A stretch of 31,973 nt of DNA from Saksenaea vasiformis B4078 (lineage: Eukaryota > Mucoromycota > Mucoromycetes > Mucorales > Saksenaeaceae): the NCBI GenBank assembly GCA_000697055.1, contig JNDT01001465.1, positions 1 to 31,973 on the forward strand. Reading direction: 5' to 3'. The translations under genes and the position numbers were made by a program. The notes under the pieces are model-generated. The model saw nothing but the letters and a program-made list of their open reading frames with translations, was not told where the DNA came from and searched no databases. This document shows positions 1 through 9,929 of the stretch, piece after piece. Each line of letters opens with the position of its first letter. Position 1 is the first letter of the stretch.

Positions 1-1402
1 GAGGTTGGTGGTAATGTCTTTAAGCGCCCAGTAAAGTATTTTACCGGTTACGGGGAAGTAGCCTAGCGTAGTATTATTGCTTAGCCCATACTATGGTTCA
101 AAGAAGGTCACCGGGTTCCAGCTTACCTATCTGGTTTTTAGCCATTGGAACGAGAGTCCAGCCTTTTCCATTGAGTTCATTTGTTTGCTTAAGCATCAAT
201 GCTGAGAGACGAAGCATACACGGAAGCAACCGCTGGCTTTCATCGTCACTGAGGTCTGCGGTTATATCTACATTACCAAGGTTTTCCTGGTAAACATTCT
301 GAAACTCTCTAGCAAGCACCCAACGGTACGTAATCGTGAGAAAGAAAATAACTTCGTATCTTGTCTTATCATACCCATAAAAACTTCAAGTTCGGTGATT
401 GAATCGTCATCTAAAGTTGCCCATGCACTACGATCAAAAAGTTCTGGTGCTGTTATTCCCTGGACACATCTGGATGCTACAAATTGGAAGCAAGGCGATA
501 TACCGTAAGCAATATAGAGTAAACGCGTTAAACTGTGGAGTGATACCTAAACTTCTTCCATTCTGCCGCTGATCTTGGTGATTTTCGAACAGGTCATCAA
601 AAAAAAGCAATAAAGGTTCTCTTCATGTATGTTTCCAGATTAGACGTAATATGCAGGTAAGTGTCTACAAATATGCAAAAGTTTGTGTCCGTTTTTCGTT
701 CAGATGGTTTCACTTACTGCTGACTGTTTTCCCCGCAAATGACGGGGCCAGCTCTCTCATCATGTATGTCAACGTGGGAAACCGGTAGTTTTCTGCAGAA
801 GTTATAAGTTTATTTAGTCTTACAAATTTAAATTTACATGTATACCTTCTCCCGTCGCTGGGTTCATTCTGCAGGTATCAAAGAAGTTCTTGAAAGTCTG
901 CCGTAGATCGAAACACCAGCGGTAGTTGGACTATTGATCATCGGGAGCAGACTTAGTTTATTCTGATAACTTCCTAACATCGCTACGTACAAACGCCACC
1001 CGAACATTTGTGCCGGTATCTCGGGGCAGGATCATCTTAAACGCTGCAATAAAGAACGCTTCTTCATGGACAGGAGGAAAGGTTTCGAAGTAGCCATCAA
1101 TCCAACGATGGACACGTAAATTGACCAAAAGCATCGCACACTGACAGGCTATTGCATATTCTTCTGCCACTGGACGAAGAACGCCCTATCATCCTGTGCT
1201 TAATATATTTGAAAGAGTTTACGAGAATTCCATAGTACAATACCCTGAGTTGCTTGCGGTCCTCCCGCAGAAAATTGCAAAGCTTCAGTTTTGGCACAAA
1301 TGAGTAGTCGCGACCAGGCAACTGCGAGAGGGGGGTTTCCTGATACCCATACCGTCTCCTGCGGGGTGGGGGCTCTCCAACTTCGTTTTGCTGTCTGTCC
1401 AT
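1..1402 (-). pseudogene. Fanzor-type (TnpB-like) gene, N-terminal half, cut by window edge, one frameshift
   Basis: Minus-strand gene starting at 1402 and leaving the window at base 1. My exons are 1244-1402, 991-1185, 846-930, 718-792, 504-664, 220-308, 127-162 and 1-62, joined by GT..AG introns with consistent phases. The product begins MDRQQNEV, has a basic PPPRRRR stretch, then PVAEEYAIA, LRVHRWIDG, an acidic ADLSDDE and a segment ending FPVTGKILYWALKD. It was identified through the related gene at 29214-31632, which matches block by block (KLKL..FL..D.K.LR, VAEEY, the acidic block, NQIG/HQIG, FPV/FPI) and carries TnpB-like C-terminal motifs. The exon at 504-664 is in frame at both ends only if one T of the T8 run (plus strand A8 at 599-606) is extra, so this copy is frameshifted or the base is a sequencing error. 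The nuclease core would lie outside the window. Naming the family from half a protein is inference; that the two copies are related is directly visible. Confidence 0.6.
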
Positions 1403-2486
1403 GGCTTTGCGGATAAAAAGGAAAGGAGATTTGTTGTCAAATAGTTAGATGGAGTATATGTGAATCCGTAGGACTGTTCTTTTGTTATGCATGATGGGAC
1501 GCTGCTTAGACTAACACTTTGCGCCTCCGTGTCTGCTGAGCCTTTCAGCAAGGTATGGCCAGTGCGAACAGGCAGTTATCTTTGTCAATGACGCCGTATT
1601 GACAGACAGCTACATTCAAATATACATACAAGCAACTACTGGGATAAGCACAAGAGCAATCTGTCCAGAATTATGCGATGGTGACCGAGAGATAGCTTTC
1701 TACAACTTTCATATTGGTACCAATTGGAAATGATATTAAGTGTCATTTTCTCTGTCATTGGGTCCTCTGACCAGGAACCGGTCATCCAGACCATAAGACC
1801 TTTTTTCGTTTTGAATATTTCGAATAGATAGGCTCAGGATACAGAGGGCAGATTAGGCACGGGTAATACAACAGCGCTAGATCAAGAGAATACTGATTAG
1901 GCGTTTTTAAGAAAAGGAGTTGGTTTGTGCAACTCGTATATTAGCATACCCTCCATTTTACTGACTTGAAAAATATTTAACAGTGACGAAACAAAGAGTA
2001 AGAACTTATCTGCCTGTCAGATTCTTGTGCAGCGTTACCGGTTGTCGTTACACCAGTGGTGTGGCAGATCTCCTCATTTCGCCACTCATTTTTTGCTGCT
2101 ACTAGCTCTTCTTTTTCAAAAATCTCCTCTGAAACGTTGGCATCAACGGAAGCGAATACTTCTTCATGATACATGTGGTCGTTGTGTTGCTCTTGCGGGG
2201 TGTTCATAGCTGACAGCAAGAAGCAAGCTTGTTTTTGGAGCTCTGTCGCTATAGAAGTCCGAAGATTAACTGAGCGATTTTATTTGCTGCTACCAAATTC
2301 CGAAGATTAACTGGAGGTATTCATTCGCTGATTTCTGGTTCCGAAGATTAACCAGTCGTTTTTATTGGCGCAGAACACCACAGACACCGCAGGCGAGCCT
2401 ACCAGGGTTTCATCGTCGGAGTTTCCATCTGACAAGATAAAAGAGCCTTGCTTAACTTAGCATATTAGCAATACTTTCGCAAACAC
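1403..2486. other. Divergent spacer between Fanzor-type gene and monooxygenase
   Basis: No convincing gene. An 80-codon minus-strand ORF at 1977-2219 encodes an acidic peptide with no recognisable motif and is probably chance or a relic. The only clear structure is the set of three spaced repeats at 2258-2353. The spacer should hold the promoters of both flanking genes. Confidence 0.5.
2258..2353. repeat. Three copies of TCCGAAGATTAAC at exact 41-bp spacing
   Basis: The 13-mer TCCGAAGATTAAC begins at 2258, 2299 and 2340, giving two intervals of exactly 41 bp. The bases between are only loosely similar (each has an ATT.GC-like stretch), so this is either an old 41-bp tandem repeat with a preserved core or an array of protein-binding sites. 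It lies 130-230 bp upstream of the monooxygenase ATG. Forty-one bp is close to four helical turns, which would place the cores on one DNA face. The binding role is inference. Confidence 0.7.
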
Positions 2487-4628
2487 ATGATGACAGTTGA
2501 CATTTTCATTACTGGGTGCGGTCCCGTGGGGCTTTTCTTTGCTTATATGATGACCCGCCGGGGCCATACCGTCTATCTTGCTGACAAGAAACCAAGCCCG
2601 ACTTTGCAAAGTCGGGCTTTACTGGTAACAGCGCGTGTACTCGAAATCTTCGAGAACGAAGGCATTGTGCATCATATTTTGAGAGATGCCAACGTCGTCA
2701 AGGGCAACCAAATGTTCTTGGAGAAAACAAAGGTAAACAGACCGAATCAGCTGTTGCTTTATGGCTGATCTTCACAGCTTGGATCGAGCGATGTTCATCA
2801 AGACACGACGTTTCCTCAAATGACAATTAATACACAAGGCGTGGTGGAAACGGTTCTAGCAAAGGAAGTAGAGAAGCTGATCGAAATTCATTGGAACACC
2901 GAACTTGTGTCGTACCGTCAGGAGGATGACGGCGTCATAGCAACCGTCCGGGATGAAGAAGGAGAACGGACAGTCAAAGCCACTTATATGATCGGTGCCG
3001 ATGGATGCCACTCAGTCGTTCGGAAGCAAGGTGAGAATTGGACCTATGAAGGGTATTCTGTCGCGACCCAGTTCTCCATGGCCGACGTGGCCCTGTCTGG
3101 ACAAGGTGTAGAAGAAATCTTGCATCGCACCAATATCTTTTATCACTCCACAGGTTTGTCGCAATCGACTCTTTTTCTTTTCCTCTAGATAACACGCATA
3201 CCGGTAGGCCAGTGCACGATAATACCACTTGGACGGTTGAACCGTGATTCGAGAGAGTACTTCCGCCTCATTCTCAATCTGGGAGCCTATGAGCGTAGCG
3301 CGCCCAATGTCAAACGTCCTACTCATGGTGTGGAAAGCGAAACACCCATGTCGTTGGAAGAGGTACAAAGGTTACTAAAAAAAAGGGTGACAGCCTTCGA
3401 CCTCACTGCATATGATCCAATTTGGATATCTTATTTCCGCATCAATGAACGAAAGGCCAACGGCTTCCGTCGGAAACGTGCCTTTGTCATGGGTGGTAAG
3501 CAAAGGCTTCTTTACCCCCCAAAAAAATCGCGTCTCATCCCCCATTTGACAGATGCTGCGCACTGCCACTCGCCTGTTGGAGGGCAAGGTATGAACTTAG
3601 GCCTCTTGGATGGTAAGACAAACAAAAGCGACTGCGGCTTTGACCTAGATTACGTTTCTAGCCCATAACCTTGCGTGGAAGCTTTCCTTGGTTTTGAAAG
3701 GTCTATCCTCTGACCCTGAGTTACTTTTGGATTCGTACACCAAAGAGGTAAGGTCTATATGGACGGAAAGTTGTGCTAAACCTGATATCATCCAGCGTGA
3801 ACCTCAAGTAGAAAAGACCATGCATGCGACAGGAGATGCTACGCGGATGAGCTTTTCTAGCGGCTTTTTTATGGGTAAAGGAGCGGCACCGTAAAGGGAT
3901 AAAGGTCATGACATCCCGTAGAGAGCCTTCGCTACTTATTCCTTACCGCAATGTTCTCCATCCCTTGGTTCCGAAACTACGGTGTACGACTGATGATGCA
4001 GGTACGCATCTAAAATGATGACTTTCAACGTAACGATTTAGACGGTTCTCTCTCTCTCCAGGTGGATCTGACTTTACCTTCCTCGCCTATCTTAGGCTCA
4101 TCCGCTGACGGTCTACTCCATGCGGGACAATATGTACCCGATACGACCTTGCTTCGGAGACGGATCATTCTCGGTAACGAACCTCGTTTAGTAACCAAGA
4201 CACTGCGCCAAATTGTGTACCCTGCTTCGACACGCCATACAGCCTTATTCGTTGCTACTCGCTCGCCGTCCATTTCAGTCTCCACATTGCCGTCGCGCTT
4301 TTGGAACAAGATCCTCATTTATCGTGCAGCAGTACGACCGCTGGTTGTCGAATCCGCTTGGCATGCCTCTAATTATCGTGCACCGATAGATATTGATCAA
4401 ACAAAAGAAGACCCGTTGGACGCGTTCTGGATCGAAGGACGCACAGATGCTCCTGAGAGCGTGTCCGTCAAGGTCGGCCTACAGCCCCATTTATCGGGCA
4501 ATGACCCCCCAGCTGCTTTGGTGATCCTGCGCCCCGATGGCTATGTAGCCCATAGCGCGCTTATCCATACATCAGAGGATCTTGACGCAGCCTTCGCCTT
4601 CCTTGGCAAATACTTGAAGCACGAATAA
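2487..4628 (+). CDS. FAD-dependent monooxygenase, phenol/aromatic hydroxylase type
   Basis: Eight exons (2487-2732, 2778-3153, 3208-3495, 3553-3612, 3662-3747, 3796-3874, 3922-4001, 4062-4628) give 593 aa. The fold is the FAD_binding_3 (PHBH-like) family with a C-terminal thioredoxin-like domain. Visible motifs are the dinucleotide fingerprint GCGPVG at residues 10-15, the conserved QSRALLVTARVLEIFE, the FAD/NADPH 'DG' motif (GADGCHSVV, D157-G158), and the FAD-ribityl motif GDAAHCHSPVGGQGMNLGL (D304) followed by HNLAWKLSLVL. The last exon has HAGQYVPD and PDGYVAH, typical of phenol 2-monooxygenase-like C-termini. Members add oxygen to aromatic rings using NAD(P)H; the substrate here cannot be told. 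All introns are 45-60 nt. The third exon's acceptor at 3207 was chosen over an earlier AG at 3188 because only 3207 keeps the frame. Several AATAAA-like signals follow the stop. A 26-bp perfect palindrome lies in exon 1. Confidence 0.93.
2594..2619. repeat. Perfect 26-bp palindrome inside monooxygenase exon 1
   Basis: A 13-bp arm (AAGCCCGACTTTG, 2594-2606) is followed at once by its exact reverse complement (2607-2619), with no loop. It lies in codons for the conserved PSPTLQSRAL segment, so it is coding sequence and not a terminator. Confidence 0.9.
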
Positions 4629-4706
4629 ATAGTATAGCATAAATCAATAAATATCTTTTATGGATACTATCTACTTCGCAGTCAATATAATACATGTCAC
4701 AAATGA
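4629..4706. other. Short convergent 3' spacer
   Basis: Seventy-eight AT-rich bases separate the stops of the monooxygenase and the EXD2-like gene. ATAAAT and AATAAA-type hexamers on the plus strand are likely polyadenylation signals, so the two transcripts probably overlap at their 3' ends. Confidence 0.45.
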
Positions 4707-5727
4707 CTAATGGGTATAGACATCACCGTCCACTGTCCAGCGTTTGCTCAAGTGCTTCGGTTGAAGATGATCTAGGAAATGTTGTCGCCATTGTTTGATA
4801 AATGCCTCCAAATTCGGCCATAGTGTTTTTCCTTCCTCGAGGTTGCGGTTTTCCATGAGTTGTTTTACCACGACTTCGCCATGCTCTACGAAATCTGGTC
4901 CCTGGAAGCGGTCTTTCAATTCACAGCATTTTTCTAGTACTTGGTCCCATTCCAGATCTGCCCATTCGGGCTTTCGAAGATCCTCCACTACCTTTTTGAG
5001 CTCGTCCTTACGCGTTTCGGGGATCGTTGCATGGCGGAGGAGCGCCGACGCAGCCTTGCGTAGTGCCCTGTTTTCCGGTACTTGTATCCAACCTTTACCT
5101 TCCAACGGAACAGCATAGGTTTTGGCTAGTTGCTTTTTTAATGCAGTGGCATGACGCTCGTACTTATCGTGGCACTCTTTACACAGCAGTAGCAGATCAC
5201 GACTCTACGTAAGGCAAAAAGTTAGACATACGATTTGGGAGGAGTAGTACGACATCATGATCTGACCTACCGACTTGGACTTGATGGTAAGAGGCATCCA
5301 TCGTCGGTACATATCAGGTACTAGCCAAACGGCTTAATAATTACTGTCAATGTAGGATGATTTTTTCCCTTACCTACGTGGTGAAGTGTCAGTCCTTTTG
5401 TCGAGGCGCAAGAGACACAGGCATTGAGTCGATCCTCCACCATGTAATCATCCTCACGATGACCGTCTCCTTTGGCTTCAAAATTCAACTGAATCGATCG
5501 TGCATCGGAAAGGGCGGTGGCTAGTTGACGTGTCAAGTACCACTGCGCCTTCTTCCTGATAGGGGGAAAAAAAAGAGGGTTTAGGTTGCTAGTCATGAAT
5601 CATTGACTTACTCATTGCATCGAAACATGAGTTTGCCATGTTTAGAATACACTCTCCAGTTTTCATAGACCAAGTCATACTTGCGACTCTGCATTACTAC
5701 ATCCTTTTTCCTTTTCTCGGCAGGCAT
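4707..5727 (-). CDS. EXD2 C-terminal-like HNH/zinc-binding protein without exonuclease domain
   Basis: Four exons on the minus strand (5612-5727, 5374-5555, 5271-5320, 4707-5204) give 281 aa from MPAEKRKKD. The pattern ..VYENWRVYS..., KKAQWYL, IQLNFEAKGDGH, C85VSC88, HHVVP..YRR (H97-H98), then LLLLC124KEC127H128.KYE matches the conserved region found C-terminal to the 3'-5' exonuclease domain of EXD2-like proteins, which looks like an HNH-type treble clef. The exonuclease domain itself is absent: upstream of the ATG there are only 132 bp before the divergent chitin synthase gene. Introns of 56, 53 and 66 nt join in phase 2, 1 and 0. The last 130 residues are charged and helical (LRKPEWADLEWDQVLEK). 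The function is unknown; nucleic-acid binding or cleavage is an inference from the fold pattern. I am fairly sure of the gene model, less so of the family name. Confidence 0.75.
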
Positions 5728-5859
5728 TGTTTATTATTGATTTTACCAAGAAGAAAAAAGAAAGGTGCGGCCCAAAACAGTGCGCCTTTTATGGCAATCA
5801 TCCAAAAGAAAAGAAATCAAGAAACTCAGCGCTTTGTTATCCTTTCTTCCCACTAACTG
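5728..5859. promoter_or_regulatory. 132-bp divergent promoter region (EXD2-like / chitin synthase)
   Basis: Only 132 bp lie between the start codons of the minus-strand EXD2-like gene and the plus-strand chitin synthase gene, so both promoters and 5' leaders must share or overlap this sequence. The EXD2-like ATG has an A-rich leader (AATAAACAATG). No TATA box is evident. Confidence 0.5.
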
Positions 5860-8760
5860 ATGTCTCGAACGCAAGAAAACGACGGTGTAGGTGCATGGTT
5901 CACCGATTTAATTTTTGGAAGACAAGAGCAGGAAGAGCCTCGTACTACGCCAGCACGCCCTTCCGTCCTCACCAGCGCATTTACACCAGAAACGACTTTG
6001 CCACTTCCGCCAAATGATATCCCTCCAACGCCGCCCCCTCGGATACCTCGCTCAACATTCCCTACCTCTGTGCCCTATATTGTAGCGCCCATCGCGTCTG
6101 AAAACCCAGAAGAAGACTACCGGTCTTCTTCCGCCACCCTTGTCGCTGAGCAGGGGACAAAGATGCACTACGGACCAGCGCCCCGGCATACAGCCCGTCG
6201 CTATGCAACCCGCCGTATCCAGCTCGTCGAAGGCAACCTGGTTCTTGACTGTCCTGTACCAGACAAACTTCTCAAAGCCATGCCACGGAAAGATGAAGAG
6301 TTCCGGATGATGCGCTACACAGCTGCCACCTGTGAACCTGACGAATTTGAAGCGAAAGGATACAAATTGCGTCAAAACCTGTACAATCGCGATACAGAGC
6401 TATTTATTGTTGTAACCATGTACAATGTAATTGTATAAAAAAGGTCCTTCTAGCGTACCTGACAACCTTTGCTTTTGTAGGAAGATGAGATTCTTTTCAC
6501 TCGAACGATGCATGGTGTGATGAAAAATATTGCTCATATGTGTAGTCTACAGAATTCCAAAGTCTGGGGGCCTGATGGATGGAAAAAAATTGTGGTATCA
6601 ATCGTTGCGGATGGTCGACAGATCATTTCAAAACGTGTTTTAAGTGTGCTTGCCGCCATGGGTATTTATCAATCCGGTATTGCAAAGAATATGGTCGATG
6701 ACAAAGCGGTCAAGGCACACATCTACGAATTTACTACCCAACTTTCAGTTGATTCCGACATGAAACTCAAAGGAGCGGACAAGGTAAGAGAGAAAAGGAT
6801 GCGCGCGGATCTTTGGGACACGTGAGACTTATTCTTTGTTTTGCAGGGAATTGTTCCGGTTCAAATCATCTTTTGTTTGAAGGAAAAAAACGCCAAAAAG
6901 ATCAATTCGCATCGTTGGTTTTTTAATGCATTTGGTTCTTTACTCCAACCCAATGTATGTGTTCTACTGGATGTAGGCACTCGTCCTGGCTATTCAAGTA
7001 TTTATCAGCTGTGGAAAACCTTTGACCATCATCCTAATGTTGGTGGAGCATGTGGCGAGATTCGGGCTATGCTAGGTCCAGCATGGTCCTATTTGCTGAA
7101 TCCTCTCGTCGCTGCCCAGAACTTTGAATACAAAATGTCGAATATTCTCGATAAGCCGCTTGAATCTGTCTTTGGCTATATTTCGGTTCTTCCTGGAGCC
7201 TTTTCCGCCTACCGTTTCCGAGCTCTCCAGAATGACGTTAATGGCCATGGACCGCTTGAAAAATATTTTAAAGGAGAAGCCTTACACGGAGGAAATGCGC
7301 GTCTCTTTGAGGCGAACATGTATCTTGCCGAAGACCGTATCCTATGTTTCGAACTGGTTGCTAAGAAAGATGAGCGCTGGTTACTACAGTACTGCAAGGA
7401 GGCGTTTGCTGAAACGGATGTTCCTGACCAACTGCCTGAGTTTATTTCTCAGCGTCGACGATGGCTTAATGGCAGCTTCTTCGCGGGTGTCTACGGGCTC
7501 TGGCATTTTAGCTCTATCTGGCGTAGCCGGCACTCTTTCACTCGTGTTTTCCTTCTCTGTGTTGAGGGTATCTACAACCTGATCAGTCTGCTGTTTAGTT
7601 GGTTTGCTCTGGTAATTTCACACAGGCGTTTGCGTAATCACTACCACTGTACTCACGCAAAGGAAAAAAAAAGGGTAACTTTTATATCACGTTCTACTTT
7701 ATTACCAAAAGCTTGGCTGGCAAGGACGTCGATCCATTTGGGAATGGCTGGGGCTCTCGCATCTTTGACGTGATCCGATATGTCTACTTGTTCCTACTCG
7801 TCGTCATTTTTATCTGCTCCATGGGCAACCGGCCGCAAGGGTAAAAGCATGGTGTACATTGTTAGGCTTCTTAATTCAGTTTCTCTTTTAGGTCACGTTG
7901 GCTATTTTTGGCGTCCCTTGTTGGGTTTTCTGTCATTATGTGCTATATGCTCTTTGCTTCATCCTGGCTGGTTTACAAAGCAGTTGATCTTGCAATCAAT
8001 ACCACCCAGTGGACAGATGACACAGGAACGAACACACGCTTGTTACTGGAAAATACAGGCTTTCGCAACGTGGTTATTTCGCTGGCAGCTACCTACGGGT
8101 TGTATTTTGTATCTAGTTTTCTGTACGGCCAGCCATGGCATATGTTTACAAGCTTTCTCTCCTATCTTATTCTTCTTCCTGGCTACGTTAATATCCTCAA
8201 TATCTATGCCTTCTGCAATACCCACGACGTTAGGTAGGTTGTTGTGTCTCTATGAATCCCGCAGGAACTCAAGGCATTATTGAATAGCTGGGGTACCAAA
8301 GGCGATAATGGTGTCGCCAAAGATCTTGGTGTTGTCAAGGTAGCAGAGAAGCAAGGCGTAGCAAAAACAGTTGAAGTCAATCTACCAGCTGATCAAGGAA
8401 ATATCAATGCGGATTACGATAACGCTTTAGAAGATTTAGAAAGAAAAGTGGTTCATGAGGAGGTTCGTTCCGTGAAAATCCTTTCTGCAGGCGGTTAATC
8501 GGATATGTTTTTAGCCTCCTCCACCACGAACGCAAGAAGATTATTATCGCTCTTTTCGAACACACCTTGTACTGGTATGGATTGCCTGTAACGCATTAGT
8601 AGTGGCTCTTGTCACATCGAGCGACTACAATACCATTTACATTCCATCAGCTGGTAACACTTACATGGCTGTCATCCTTTGGACAAATGCAGGATTAGCT
8701 GCATTCCGATTTTTCGGATCTATTATGTACCGTCTCCTACGGTTATTTACTGCATCTTGA
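5860..8760 (+). CDS. Chitin synthase (class I-III family, GT2)
   Basis: Seven exons (5860-6426, 6481-6783, 6847-7611, 7674-7840, 7892-8233, 8288-8462, 8515-8760) give 854 aa, a usual length. It polymerises UDP-GlcNAc into chitin at the plasma membrane. A disordered Pro-rich N-terminus is followed by the chitin synthase N-terminal motif ([17 protein letters not shown]), the catalytic start ([30 protein letters not shown]), [11 protein letters not shown] at 452-454 and the product-binding QRRRW at 492-496. The C-terminus has several membrane helices ([48 protein letters not shown], then [21 protein letters not shown]). Introns are 51-63 nt. The donor of the last intron is ambiguous: GTTCGT at 8463 or GTGAAA at 8472 both keep phase and differ by three residues. 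SWGTKGDN spans the exon 5/6 junction, which supports that join. The exact class (I, II or III) is not resolved. Confidence 0.96.
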
Positions 8761-9929
8761 CGAAGAAACCAAAACAAAGAAGTTACACAAATTTCCCGGG
8801 TCTTTAGCGTCCTGTAAAGACAGGGATGTATCCTTTCGCTTTTGGAAAAAAAAGTATTAGACCATTTTGTCAATGGATATTCATCTAAAAACCCTTGTGA
8901 CCTTTAGCCTTTACAGGGGCTTTGAGACGGAATGAGCTACATAAGAATGTCGCATAGCGGATTGCAGCGTGGGAAAGTTATCAATCAATAAACGAATGAT
9001 AGATGCATCAAACGATGTCAAAGAAACAATGGTAGCAAACTCGAGTAAAACCATTGTCTCTAGGAACCAATCCAAGTCATGGCACGATCGCACAAATGAG
9101 GGTACATAGATATAGATGGTGTGCATCGTTACATAATGTCAAAGCTATCTCATTTCATCACTTGCTAAAGCCAAAACATGGTACCCAACTAATCTGTGAT
9201 AAAGAATAGAGAAACTTTCCTCGGAGAGTGTGTTAAACGGGAAATAGTATTAGGCACAGTACGGTTACCTCTACATCAAAGGACTTTCTATCTTAGGATA
9301 TCGAGAGTTATCTGTATTCCGGGAGAACTTATTTTAATTGAGTCATTTACGAGCAAGCGCTTCTTCGAGCACTTGTACCACATACATTTCATTCTGTCTC
9401 TCTCTCTTTTTTGTTTCGGATGACATGGATATATCGTTTGCAACATCTAACTTTTTACTTCTCTTTCTCTTTTTCAGACACATTTCCGGTGGCTCTTTTT
9501 TATGGTTCCTTCATTCTATAATGTTAGTGGTCGTTCATTGTTCGAAAGGTCCCTTGTCTGTGTTACGTTGCACGGCGTACAACGTGGCCACAAACTTTGT
9601 TGATCGTCCAAAAACATTAAACTGCCGCGTATCAACGTAAATGGTGTCACAAAATTGAGAGTCGTACAAAATAGTTTAAGTAGATGTAAATCACGCAACG
9701 CGTTGACTCTGTGAAGGAAGGAATGAGTGCCCTTGGAAAACAAAGTGGAGAGAAAAACTTCCTTTTTTAAGACTGAAACTGACTTGCAGCATGCAGTTCA
9801 TCAACTGACATTGAACAACGGTAAATCAAAGGATAAATTTATCCGTACAAAAATTGTGTTACAATGTTAGATGCAAACTATAGCTTTGTTTTTTTCTTTT
9901 TTTCTATACAATGAAATAAATGAGTCGGG
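8761..9929. other. Convergent spacer with a possible decayed ORF
   Basis: The chitin synthase and MHYT genes converge on about 1.17 kb without a gene I can support. On the minus strand at about 9535-9640 one frame reads DTIYVDTRQFNVFGRS and ends in a stop; this loosely recalls the metal-binding region of Tc1/mariner transposases, but upstream sequence in that frame is broken. A 71-codon minus ORF (8911-9126) has no motif I know. Low confidence in either. Confidence 0.25.

Noticed and set aside
1285..1551. Alternative 88-codon minus ORF overlapping the left Fanzor exon 1
   Set aside because: It is in another frame; exon 1 at 1244-1402 is supported by its match to the right copy.
2594..2619. 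Intrinsic transcription terminator
   Set aside because: It lies inside a conserved coding exon of a eukaryotic gene, has no loop and no T-run function.
3189..3207. Earlier acceptor (AG at 3188) for the second monooxygenase intron
   Set aside because: It leads to an in-frame stop; the acceptor at 3207 keeps the frame and the conserved sequence.
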